Positions 1 through 6,890 of a DNA stretch of 29,411 nt are shown here, piece after piece. The notes beneath the pieces are model-generated. The model was not told the origin of the DNA, did not search any database, and saw only the letters and a program-made list of their open reading frames with translations. The stretch is from an uncultured Eggerthellaceae bacterium. Its GTDB lineage: Bacteria > Actinomycetota > Coriobacteriia > Coriobacteriales > Eggerthellaceae. The position numbers and the translations under genes were made by a program. The stretch lies in NCBI GenBank assembly GCA_910588435.1, contig CAJUPL010000023.1, positions 1-29,411 on the forward strand, read 5' to 3'. The first letter of the stretch is position 1. Every line of letters starts with the position of its first letter.

Positions 1-58
1 CATTCGACCGCCAGCCTGAGGCCTAGCGAGGGTGCTAGCCATCGCGGGCGAGCGGAGC

Positions 59-85
59 GTGACATTAGATGTGTTCTAATGTCAC
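59..85. repeat. Perfect 11-bp inverted repeat with 5-nt loop
   Basis: GTGACATTAGA (59-69) pairs perfectly with TCTAATGTCAC (75-85) around the loop TGTGT. There is no T-run on either side, so it is not an ordinary terminator. It immediately follows the string GAGCGGAGCG (50-59), which also occurs near the end of the right-edge structured region (about 29307-29316). Confidence 0.6.
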
Positions 86-94
86 TAATGCAAT

Positions 95-120
95 GCTGCG
101 CTTGCAATGCAAGCGCCCAC
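95..120 (+). repeat. Palindromic repeat unit, copy A
   Basis: The core GCGCTTGCAATGCAAGCGC (98-116) is an 8-bp stem with a 3-nt loop. The 26-nt unit is identical, in inverted orientation, to 28755-28780. It is related to 28921-28946 with paired compensatory changes in the stem. Confidence 0.75.
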
Positions 121-211
121 TGTTGGAAAGGGGTGTACACAGGAAACTTTTAAGGCCGCTACAGGCATGTGAGCGCCAGGCGAACATGACTGTTAAAGGC
201 CGTAATAAAAG

Positions 212-238
212 TGCATGGGCGCGTTCTTCGCCCATGCA
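212..238 (-). terminator. Intrinsic terminator of the hyd operon
   Basis: TGCATGGGCG (212-221) and CGCCCATGCA (229-238) form a perfect 10-bp stem with a 7-nt loop. Read on the minus strand it is followed by a T-rich run (complement of 205-210). It lies about 37 nt past the hydA stop. A T5 run also follows on the plus strand, so it may work in both directions. Confidence 0.85.
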
Positions 239-274
239 GCATTTTTAGAGCACCAAGCGTGCAGGAGTGCGGGT

Positions 275-1564
275 CTAGTGCACGCTGCAGGACAGGCACG
301 GGTCATACGCCCGGACGAGCTTCTCCACCTCAAGCTGGATGTCAGACGCAACCGCACCCTGCTCTACCAGCAACTGTGCCAGAAGAGCCATGTCAGCTTC
401 TAGGTTAGCGATGTTCTGAGATGTGGGCGTGATGATGTTCGCACGGACGATGCGGCCGTCCTCATCAAGCTCTATCTCATGGAAGAGCGCGCCTCTTGGA
501 GCTTCTGTGAACCCGACTCCCCTGCCTGCGCGCACCTCATATCCAACTGGCTCAGAGCTTCCATCATAGCCATTCGTTGCAAGCTTCCTGCAGATGCCAG
601 CGCACCTGATGAGCGCATCCACTATCTCAACTGCTTGAGCGATGTTGTTCGCATAGGGATTCAGCTCAGGTGGCCTGAGTCCCGCCTTCGCCGCTGCGAA
701 GCGCGCCGTCTCGGTCAGGCTGTCCCATGATGCGTTGATGCGCGACAAGGCGCATGCCATGTAAGGTGACGACGTCTTTCGCTCAAGCGCCAAGAAGGCG
801 GCGGAGTGATCCACTGCATATTCCTGGATATGCTCTTCGAACGCATCTGCCTTGAAGGAATCCCCAGACCGTACGAACAGCGCCTGGTCTGAGCCTATGA
901 CCGGGTAGGTCCCCTCTTCCACCATGGCCAGCATGTCACCCGCAGTCTCAAAGCCCTCCACCTGGAATCCTGCGAACAGGTCAACGCAGCTCACCGCGAA
1001 ATCCACCAAGCTCTCCAGCTTGTCCGCCAGACTCAGATACTCATCAGATGACGGCTCATCAGTGAAGCCGCCCACAACAGCTGTGATGGGATGGATGGAG
1101 CGGCCGCCGATGGTGGCGCAGAGCTCATTTCCCATGCCCTTCAGCGCAAGCGCTTGCTGGAACAGCTCAGGGCTTGCTCCTTCAAGCGGGAAGATGCTCT
1201 TGTGCCCCAAGAAGTCAGGAGCGGCGAACACGAACAGATGAGTTGCATGGTTCTGCAGGAAGGACCCGTATATCAAGAGCTCTCTCAAGGCCCTTGTCCT
1301 ATCGGTCACCTTCACTCCGAAGATGTCCTCGATGGCCAGGATGTCAGTGAGCGTATGGCTTGAGGAGCAGATCCCGCAAACGCGGGAGGCTATGTAGGGA
1401 CCTTCCTGGAAAGGCCGGCCGCGCACCATGGATTCGAACAAGCGCGCAGGCTCCGTGACGGAGAACTGGCACTTGGACACCCGCCCATCCTCTATCTCCA
1501 GATGGATGTCACCGTGCCCCTCTATCCGGGCGAGATGCTCTACTGAAATGGATCTCTGCGCCAT
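275..1564 (-). CDS. hydA: Group 3 NiFe hydrogenase, large (alpha) subunit
   Basis: Catalytic subunit of a soluble, probably NAD(P)-linked [NiFe] hydrogenase that would take up or evolve H2 in the cytoplasm. The N-terminal nickel motif RVCGICSSSH has Cys63 and Cys66. The C-terminal motif DPCLSCSVH has Cys423 and Cys426 and ends the protein at His429, so all four Ni-Fe ligands are present. Length (429 aa) fits the group 3b alpha family. It starts with ATG 5 nt after the hydD stop and is the last gene of the operon before a strong terminator. Oddly, there is no C-terminal extension after His429, although most NiFe large subunits carry one for a maturation protease to remove; here TAG follows directly. 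No hyp genes or protease gene lie in the window. Group 3b is inferred from gene order; related F420- or NAD-linked group 3 types are less likely because the partner subunits do not match. Confidence 0.93.
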   Translation of the reverse strand: MAQRSISVEHLARIEGHGDIHLEIEDGRVSKCQFSVTEPARLFESMVRGRPFQEGPYIASRVCGICSSSHTLTDILAIEDIFGVKVTDRTRALRELLIYGSFLQNHATHLFVFAAPDFLGHKSIFPLEGASPELFQQALALKGMGNELCATIGGRSIHPITAVVGGFTDEPSSDEYLSLADKLESLVDFAVSCVDLFAGFQVEGFETAGDMLAMVEEGTYPVIGSDQALFVRSGDSFKADAFEEHIQEYAVDHSAAFLALERKTSSPYMACALSRINASWDSLTETARFAAAKAGLRPPELNPYANNIAQAVEIVDALIRCAGICRKLATNGYDGSSEPVGYEVRAGRGVGFTEAPRGALFHEIELDEDGRIVRANIITPTSQNIANLEADMALLAQLLVEQGAVASDIQLEVEKLVRAYDPCLSCSVH

Positions 1565-1569
1565 CGTTC

Positions 1570-2331
1570 CTAGATCACCTCCGGCTGATTGAACATGCGA
1601 AGCGCCTCTTCCAAGGCAGCCTGGCCAACGCCCGTGCGCTCAGCGATGACCTTCGCTTGGTCCACATTCGCATCAGGGGATATGCCCGCACAGCCATTGC
1701 ATGGGCGCCCTAGGTTCGGGCATCGCGCACCACAGCCGGAGCGCGTCACCATCCCAAGGCAGAGGATCTGCCTGCCGTAGAAGCATCCACGCTCATTGTT
1801 CTTGCACTCACCGCAGAGCGTGGATGTGCGCCTGTAGATGTTGGAACCGTAGAGCGCATGCTGCAAGACTTCCACGAAATCATACGGGTCCACGGGGCAG
1901 CACGGAACCTCATAGTCAACGGTGATGACATCCTTCACGGCCTTCGGAGAGATGGCCCCTCCTGACACGATCTGCGGGACGTCCTCCCCATACACCCTTT
2001 GAAGATCCCCTTCGTGGTCAGAGGTGGACATGCCAGGGATGCCAGAGGTTGCAGCGCACGCGCCGATGGTGATGACAGCCTTCGCGCCCTCCCTCAATGC
2101 TTGCACAGTGCGCACCGCATCCTCGGTGGTGACGGCGCCCTCTATTACAGCAACGTCGAACTCATCCGGCATGGGTTCGGATGAGGTGAGCTGCCAGTAC
2201 TTGAGGTCCACTTGCCCTAAGACCTCCATGAGGTGAGACTCTATGTTGGTGATGTTGATCTGGCAGCCAAAGCAGCTTGCCAGACCACAGAAGACCACTC
2301 TTGGCGCTTTTCTAGCTTCCCCCACGTTCAC
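1570..2331 (-). CDS. hydD: Group 3 NiFe hydrogenase, small (delta) subunit
   Basis: Small electron-transfer subunit that passes electrons from the Ni-Fe site to the diaphorase. The proximal cluster motif is visible as Cys20-x2-Cys23 in LASCFGCQ, followed by the IGACAATSGIPGM segment and a PCCPVDP motif. The C-terminal part carries two further Cys-rich stretches (CGECKNNERGC, and GCGARCPNLGRPCNGC), consistent with three [4Fe-4S] clusters. The start is GTG at 2331, which overlaps the TGA stop of a preceding 48-codon frame as GTGA; a second in-frame GTG two codons later (2325) has better spacing from GAGG. It is 253 residues long with no twin-arginine signal, so the enzyme is cytoplasmic, unlike membrane-bound group 1 enzymes. 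Confidence 0.92.
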   Translation of the reverse strand: MNVGEARKAPRVVFCGLASCFGCQINITNIESHLMEVLGQVDLKYWQLTSSEPMPDEFDVAVIEGAVTTEDAVRTVQALREGAKAVITIGACAATSGIPGMSTSDHEGDLQRVYGEDVPQIVSGGAISPKAVKDVITVDYEVPCCPVDPYDFVEVLQHALYGSNIYRRTSTLCGECKNNERGCFYGRQILCLGMVTRSGCGARCPNLGRPCNGCAGISPDANVDQAKVIAERTGVGQAALEEALRMFNQPEVI

Positions 2332-2474
2332 ACCTCATCTCTAAAATGAAAAGTGATGCAGGAAGAGCTTTCACAGTGCGTGCAGTTGGCGGGAAAGCGC
2401 GCCTGAGTTGCCTTCGCGCAACGAAGAAGAAGCGCTTGGACCGCCAAATGTGCGTGCTGTGGAAGCTCCCCCAT
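2328..2474 (-). CDS. Putative 48-residue Cys-rich small protein within hyd operon
   Basis: An ATG-initiated frame starts 1 nt after the hydG stop (TGA-T-ATG), runs 48 codons and ends in a TGA that overlaps the GTG start of hydD (GTGA). It fills exactly a 144-nt space that would otherwise be an unexplained gap in a tightly packed operon. The product has a hydrophobic HLAVQALLLRC segment and a C-terminal CTHCESSSC motif, giving four Cys in all (19, 31, 34, 39). AAGG lies about 10 nt upstream of the ATG. I do not recognise a family. It could be a metal- or cluster-binding accessory peptide, a translational coupler for hydD, or chance. Its tight fit at both ends is the main evidence. Confidence 0.5.
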   Translation of the reverse strand: MGELPQHAHLAVQALLLRCAKATQARFPANCTHCESSSCITFHFRDEV

Positions 2475-2475
2475 A

Positions 2476-3378
2476 TCACATACTGCCTTGTATATTCTTG
2501 GCTTCCCAGTAATTGAATACCGGTCCATCGATGCAGCAATACTGATGGCCTATCTGGCAATGACCGCATTTGCCCATGCCGCACTTCATGTGGCGCTCGA
2601 AGCTCATGTAGATGTGGTCATAGGAGATCCCCTTCTTGCGCATCTCCTCTACCACGAACCTGTACATGACCGGCGGTCCGCAAACGGCGCCGAACGTGTT
2701 CTCCGCGTTCACATCAAGCGTTGCGAAGGGCGCTGTGACAAGGCCCACTTCCCCATCCCAAGTGTCATCTGGGGTGTCAACGGTGAGGATCAGGTTGAAG
2801 TCCTTGCGATGGCGCCACATCTCGAACTGATCCCTGAACATGACCTCAGAAGGATTCTTGGAGCCGTAGATGATGGTGACATTGCCGAACTCAGAGCGCT
2901 CATCATGGATGTTGTTGATGAGAGACCTCAAAGGGGCTATCCCCAATCCACCTGCTACCAGCAGGATGTCATGGCCCTTCATGTCCTCGTACGGGAACGG
3001 ACGCCCATAAGGCCCGCGTATCCCCACTATCTCACCGCACTGCATCTCATGCAGCCGCTGAGTGAACTCACCAGCGCGGCGCACGCAGAGCTCTATGAAG
3101 CCGCCCTTGGAAGGAGAGCTTGAAATGGAGATGGGAGCCTCGCCCACTCCGAAGATGGAGACCTCCACGAACTGCCCCGGCGCATGATGGAAGGCATTTC
3201 GGATGCGCTCATCCACCAGCCTGAATTCGAAGAGCTTCTCTGTTTCAGTGAGCTGGGTGATGGACGTGATGCGAGCAGGCCATGGCCTGTAAGGGTTCGC
3301 CATCATGAGCGCATTGCCAGCTTGCGCTGTAGCATCATCAGCCAACGGCGCAACGGTGACCGTTTGCATGTCAGGCAA
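2476..3378 (-). CDS. hydG: Hydrogenase gamma subunit, FAD/NAD(P)-binding diaphorase
   Basis: Ferredoxin-NADP reductase-like subunit that exchanges electrons between the iron-sulfur chain and NAD(P). The FAD-binding beta-barrel covers roughly residues 30-125 (GQFVEVSIFG, then the ISISSSPS flavin motif). The NAD-binding fold follows with LLVAGGLGIAPLRSL. A C-terminal [2Fe-2S] motif is seen in CGMGKCGHCQIGHQYCC. The 300-residue length fits the sulfhydrogenase gamma family. Its beginning overlaps the end of hydB. The listed start is TTG at 3378 with AGGGGG six nt upstream; an alternative ATG at 3369 begins one nt after the hydB stop. The Sulfhydrogenase name is inherited from archaeal homologues; polysulfide reduction cannot be inferred here. 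Confidence 0.9.
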   Translation of the reverse strand: MPDMQTVTVAPLADDATAQAGNALMMANPYRPWPARITSITQLTETEKLFEFRLVDERIRNAFHHAPGQFVEVSIFGVGEAPISISSSPSKGGFIELCVRRAGEFTQRLHEMQCGEIVGIRGPYGRPFPYEDMKGHDILLVAGGLGIAPLRSLINNIHDERSEFGNVTIIYGSKNPSEVMFRDQFEMWRHRKDFNLILTVDTPDDTWDGEVGLVTAPFATLDVNAENTFGAVCGPPVMYRFVVEEMRKKGISYDHIYMSFERHMKCGMGKCGHCQIGHQYCCIDGPVFNYWEAKNIQGSM

Positions 3379-4405
3379 TGTCTGCCCCCTTTCGCTCGAA
3401 GAAGCGAAGGACCTCTATCGGGGATATGTCTGACTTGCACGCGCGCACGCACCTTCCGCAACCCACGCAAAGGTAGCGTCCGTGCTTGGAATTGAAGCCG
3501 TTGAGCTTGTGATACATCCTGTGACGCACGCGCTCTCTGCCCCCTTCGCGGAAGTTATGGCCTCCTGTGACCACCGCGAACTGGGGAGATGTGCAGGCAT
3601 CCAAGATGCGCTCACGGCGCCCCGTCTTGCCATCAGGGTCCAGCGTGTCTGCTATGTCGAAGCAATGGCATGTGGGGCATACTGCAGAGCAAGCCGTGCA
3701 AGAGAGGCACCTGCCGCCTAGCTCCTCCCAGAACTCATCCTTATGGAACGCATCCATCAGCATGGGTATCTCTTGGATGTCAGGGATGTCCTCAGAGAAT
3801 GCTTCCTGGCGCTCACGGGTGAGCCGCCTGAATTCGCGCCTGTCCTCATCTGTGGCCTCACGCAGCTCACAAGCGCTCTCCAGGATGTTCGCTGCCTCAA
3901 CGCTGCCGATGGAGATCAGATACCGTCCGCCGAGGTCTTGCAAGAACAGGTCATAGCCCGACCTGACCTCATCCGCATCCAGCAGGTGGCAGAAGCAGCT
4001 CTCCGTGGGCATGCAATTGATGCCGATGACCATGGTGGCGCGCCTATGCGCCTCATAGTAGGGGTCAGGATACCTTGAGTCCTCGAAGACGAGGTCTAGG
4101 TTGTTCAGCGCGTTGATGTCACACGCATGCGCGCCGAACAGGACGCGCGGCTTCACCTTGAGGGTGTAGTCAGTGATATCAGCTTCATCCACATTGAATT
4201 CGAACAGCGTCTCACGTGGAGGCAAGATGTACTTCTTCAATGAGGTGAGCGTGGTTGGGTAGTCAAGCACCACCTCATCAAAGGAGCTGATGGGTTCGAA
4301 GGCCACAGAGCGCCCGCTTTGAACGGGCGCTATGACCTCATAGCTTTCCATGAATGCCTCAATGAGCTTGGGCAGCTCTGAGGAGTCCATGACACGATAG
4401 AGCAT
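3371..4405 (-). CDS. hydB: Hydrogenase beta subunit, two-[4Fe-4S] electron carrier
   Basis: Iron-sulfur subunit of the hydrogenase-diaphorase complex, in the family also seen as the AsrA/sulfhydrogenase beta protein. Two C-terminal cluster motifs are clear: Cys233-x2-Cys236-x2-Cys239-x3-Cys243 and Cys313-x2-Cys316-x2-Cys319-x3-Cys323. An additional Cys-rich patch (CMPTESCFCH, 131-140) is typical of this family. The length is 344 residues. The ATG at 4405 has a strong GGAGGAT six nt or so upstream. It is the first hyd gene, only 50 nt after the ndk stop; no clear terminator separates them, so ndk read-through is likely, though a separate promoter in the gap cannot be excluded. Confidence 0.92.
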   Translation of the reverse strand: MLYRVMDSSELPKLIEAFMESYEVIAPVQSGRSVAFEPISSFDEVVLDYPTTLTSLKKYILPPRETLFEFNVDEADITDYTLKVKPRVLFGAHACDINALNNLDLVFEDSRYPDPYYEAHRRATMVIGINCMPTESCFCHLLDADEVRSGYDLFLQDLGGRYLISIGSVEAANILESACELREATDEDRREFRRLTRERQEAFSEDIPDIQEIPMLMDAFHKDEFWEELGGRCLSCTACSAVCPTCHCFDIADTLDPDGKTGRRERILDACTSPQFAVVTGGHNFREGGRERVRHRMYHKLNGFNSKHGRYLCVGCGRCVRACKSDISPIEVLRFFERKGADIA

Positions 4406-4455
4406 AGATCCTCCTCGATGCGGAGATCCTTGGATAAGAGCTTGGCTTTAAGCTA

Positions 4456-4860
4456 TCAGCCGAAGAAGATGGCTATCTCACGCTCAGCTGACTCAGGAGA
4501 GTCAGAGCCATGGATGACATTCTCATCCATGATCAGGCCGAAGTCACCGCGGATGGTGCCAGGAGCTGCGTCTGCCGGGTTGGTTGCGCCCATGAGCGTG
4601 CGCACCTTGGCAACAGCGCCGTCACCTGAGACCACCATCTTGACCACAGGACCAGAGGTGATGTATTCGATCAAGCCGTCATAGAAAGGCTTGCCCTCGT
4701 GCTCCTTGTAGTTCGCCTTCGCCTGATCCATGGTGACCATGCCAAGCTCCATGCGCTCGACGTCCAAGCCAGCGCGCTCGAAGCGGTTGACGATCTCACC
4801 GATGTGACGATTGCGAACGCCGTCAGGCTTGATCATGGTGTATGTCTTCTCTTGTGCCAT
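4456..4860 (-). CDS. ndk: Nucleoside diphosphate kinase
   Basis: Transfers the terminal phosphate between nucleoside tri- and diphosphates through a phosphohistidine intermediate. The catalytic segment NVIHGSDSPESAEREI is intact with His117 as the phosphorylated residue, and the N-terminal YTMIKPDGV strand is present. At 134 residues it has the usual bacterial length. The ATG is preceded by GAGGAGGG at good spacing. It lies between a TPR membrane protein (44 nt upstream) and the hydrogenase operon (50 nt downstream), probably in one transcript. This linkage seems positional rather than functional. Confidence 0.97.
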   Translation of the reverse strand: MAQEKTYTMIKPDGVRNRHIGEIVNRFERAGLDVERMELGMVTMDQAKANYKEHEGKPFYDGLIEYITSGPVVKMVVSGDGAVAKVRTLMGATNPADAAPGTIRGDFGLIMDENVIHGSDSPESAEREIAIFFG

Positions 4861-4904
4861 CAGTGGCCCTCCTCAAGGACTAGATATGGATCTTCTTGGA
4901 TGCG

Positions 4905-6239
4905 TCAGGCTTGGCTTGGGAAGAAGAGCTCTATGGATGAGACCTTCCAGCCTATCAAGTCCCTGACCATATTGATTCTATACGTGACGCTGCCGCCTTG
5001 CTCCGTCTTTGCGGTGGCGTATACGACTGAATCGGTCATGGACTTGTTGACGCCGTCTATCTGTATGTCTCCCCCGCTGATCACAGGAGCGCACATGGAC
5101 TTGATGCTCTCCTCAGACAGGGTGTCTATGAAGACGTCTCCGCTGGTGGCTGCAGCCTCTGGGTCTTGGAAGAGCTTCTCCACCACCTGGTCTTGCGTTG
5201 GGTACCCAAGGCCTTGCGTGTATCCGAAGATGGCAGCACCCAGCAAGACGACGATGACCACGATGATGGCCACCAAGATCTTGAGCCCTATGTTGCGCCT
5301 CTTCCTGTCCTTCTTGGCCAGGTTCTTCGAAAGGGCCTCTAGCTCAGCATCGGACGCCTCGAAGAAGCTGTCATCGTTTCCGCTGTATGCGCCCATGAAT
5401 CCAGGATATTGAGAAGGATCCTGCTCCTCATAGCCCTCATCATAGAAGAACGGGTCATCCGCGTCAGTGAAGTAGTCACCCTCTACCGCAACGTCCAGAC
5501 CTGACATGTCCGCGCCCGCATCCGAATGCGCAACCGCGGCAAGCGCGCGCTGGTAATCAACGCTTGCAGAATCAGAGAGCAGGTACGTGCCATCTGATAT
5601 GGCCGCATCGAAGGCGGCAGCCGCTTCTGCCATCTGACCGTTGGCTGCATAGGCTTGCCCCATGGAGGCATGCAGCCTGTTCGCCGTATCAGGGCTCATA
5701 TCGAACTGCTCAGCGCTCTGGTAGCTGGCGATGGCATCTTGTGGCCTATCAAGCGCCATGAAGCAGATGCCCAGGTTCAAAAGCGCCTTCGCAGGATCTG
5801 GGTTCTCCTCATCAAGGGCCGCCTCGCGAAATGCCACCCCAGCCTCCGCGCTGTTCCCAAGCTTGAGCTCAGCGTTCCCAAGGCCCATGTAGGCCTTGTA
5901 GGGCGTGTCATACTCAGGATCTTCCACAGCCTGCTGGAAATGGAGCTTGGCGTTGTTGTAGTCACGAAGCGACGCATACGCCATGCCTATGTTGTTCTCA
6001 AGCGCACCAACCACATCATATGCGTCATCTGAAGCTGCCTGAGCATAGGCCCTGATGGCCTCTGTTGGGTTCTTCAGCTTGACGAGGCAATTGCCTATCC
6101 TGTGATAGATGAGGCCTACCTCACCTAAAGAGAACGGCACAGAGGTGTCTTGCAGGCACGCAGTGTAGCCACGCAAGGCTCCTCTGTAGTCCTTGTTGTT
6201 GTAGCGGATGGTTGCTTGATCGAACAGGGTCTTGTTCAC
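4905..6239 (-). CDS. TPR-repeat protein with one C-terminal membrane anchor
   Basis: Protein of 444 residues of unknown specific role. Tandem tetratricopeptide-like helices span roughly residues 1-215 (for example LGNAELKLGNSAEAGVAFREA and LLNLGICFMALDRPQDAIASY). An acidic, aromatic linker (250-300) and a basic stop-transfer patch (AKKDRKRR) follow, then one membrane segment at about 319-340 and an outside domain of about 100 residues (341-444). This suggests cytoplasmic TPRs scaffolding a partner while the small outer domain senses or binds something. The start is GTG at 6239 with AGGA upstream. It sits 39 nt after the cyclophilin gene, probably co-transcribed. Confidence 0.8.
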   Translation of the reverse strand: MNKTLFDQATIRYNNKDYRGALRGYTACLQDTSVPFSLGEVGLIYHRIGNCLVKLKNPTEAIRAYAQAASDDAYDVVGALENNIGMAYASLRDYNNAKLHFQQAVEDPEYDTPYKAYMGLGNAELKLGNSAEAGVAFREAALDEENPDPAKALLNLGICFMALDRPQDAIASYQSAEQFDMSPDTANRLHASMGQAYAANGQMAEAAAAFDAAISDGTYLLSDSASVDYQRALAAVAHSDAGADMSGLDVAVEGDYFTDADDPFFYDEGYEEQDPSQYPGFMGAYSGNDDSFFEASDAELEALSKNLAKKDRKRRNIGLKILVAIIVVIVVLLGAAIFGYTQGLGYPTQDQVVEKLFQDPEAAATSGDVFIDTLSEESIKSMCAPVISGGDIQIDGVNKSMTDSVVYATAKTEQGGSVTYRINMVRDLIGWKVSSIELFFPSQA

Positions 6240-6278
6240 GATGCGTCCTGTGACGGCGTCTGTGCGCTAGCGCGCGCT

Positions 6279-6797
6279 TCAGGCCTGGTTCTCGATCGTG
6301 ATGGATTCGATGACGTCACCTGCGCGCAGGGCACCGATGACGTCCTTTCCATCTATGGTCTGGCCGAAGACGGTGTAGCCATCATCCAGGAAGGGCTGAT
6401 CTCCCAGGCAGAAGTAGAACTGACTGCCTGCAGAGTTCGGGTTGGAGCTGCGAGCCATTGCAAGCGTGCCGTCCAGATGCTTGTTGTTCGGGTTGGTGGT
6501 GTACTCCTCATGGATGGAGTAGCCCGGGTTGCCGGTGCCGAAGTTCCCGCGGCCAGCAGCAACGTCAGCAGGAGATGCGTCACGGGTGTTCGGGCAGCCG
6601 CCTTGGATCACGAAGCCCGGAACGTAGCGGTGGAACTTGAGCCCGTCATAGAAGCCCTTGTTCGCAAGCTCAACGAAGTTCCCCACATGGATGGGAGCAT
6701 CATTGCCAGCAAGCTGGACGCGGATCTCACCCTTGGAGGTCTTGATGTCTGCTATCTCATTGCCATTCGGCTTGTATTCTGGAGTGTACTCAGCCAT
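6279..6797 (-). CDS. Cyclophilin-type peptidyl-prolyl isomerase
   Basis: Cytoplasmic prolyl isomerase of 172 residues. The cyclophilin core is clear: FHRYVPGFVIQGGCP holds the catalytic Arg and the Phe/Gln pocket residues, and NSAGSQFYFCLG matches the substrate groove strand. There is no signal peptide. The ATG is preceded by AAAGGA at good spacing. It is the first gene of the left minus-strand run, downstream of an extended -10 promoter near 6851-6859. Confidence 0.95.
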   Translation of the reverse strand: MAEYTPEYKPNGNEIADIKTSKGEIRVQLAGNDAPIHVGNFVELANKGFYDGLKFHRYVPGFVIQGGCPNTRDASPADVAAGRGNFGTGNPGYSIHEEYTTNPNNKHLDGTLAMARSSNPNSAGSQFYFCLGDQPFLDDGYTVFGQTIDGKDVIGALRAGDVIESITIENQA

Positions 6798-6850
6798 CTG
6801 AAGCTGTCCTTTCGTCGTAGAACACGATGTTCGAGCATACGCAATGGATG

Positions 6851-6859
6851 ATTCTAGCA
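6851..6859 (-). promoter_or_regulatory. Extended -10 promoter for the cyclophilin-to-hyd run
   Basis: On the minus strand TGC-TAGAAT (complement of 6859-6851) forms a TGn-extended -10 box about 54 nt upstream of the cyclophilin ATG. No good -35 is seen, which is tolerated for extended -10 promoters. Confidence 0.4.
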
Positions 6860-6890
6860 GATAGAGCCCATCTGAGCCTTGCCCTCTACC

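Larger units (their letters stand above)
1..211. repeat. Gene-free left edge made of hairpin repeats
   Basis: No credible reading frame lies here. It contains an imperfect hairpin (about 22-42, GGC-TAGC against GCTA-GCC), a perfect 11-bp inverted repeat (59-69/75-85), a palindromic repeat (95-120), the box GGGGTG (130-135) and the 12-mer AAGGCCGCTACA (152-163). The palindromic repeat, the GGGGTG box and the 12-mer recur in the same order and orientation at the right edge (28921-28946, 28953-28958, 29251-29262). I read this as a shortened copy of the same element, truncated at the window boundary. Confidence 0.55.

Noticed and set aside
2312..2584. 90-residue frame across the hydG-hydD junction
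   Set aside because: Overlaps hydG for more than 100 nt and lacks a start signal; the 48-codon frame at 2328-2474 explains the gap better.
2488..3123. 211-residue plus-strand frame opposite hydG
   Set aside because: Exactly antisense to a well-supported diaphorase gene and without a recognisable domain.
4406..4455. Possible terminator between ndk and hydB
   Set aside because: Only a 5-bp AT-containing stem without a T-run is seen, so it was not called.
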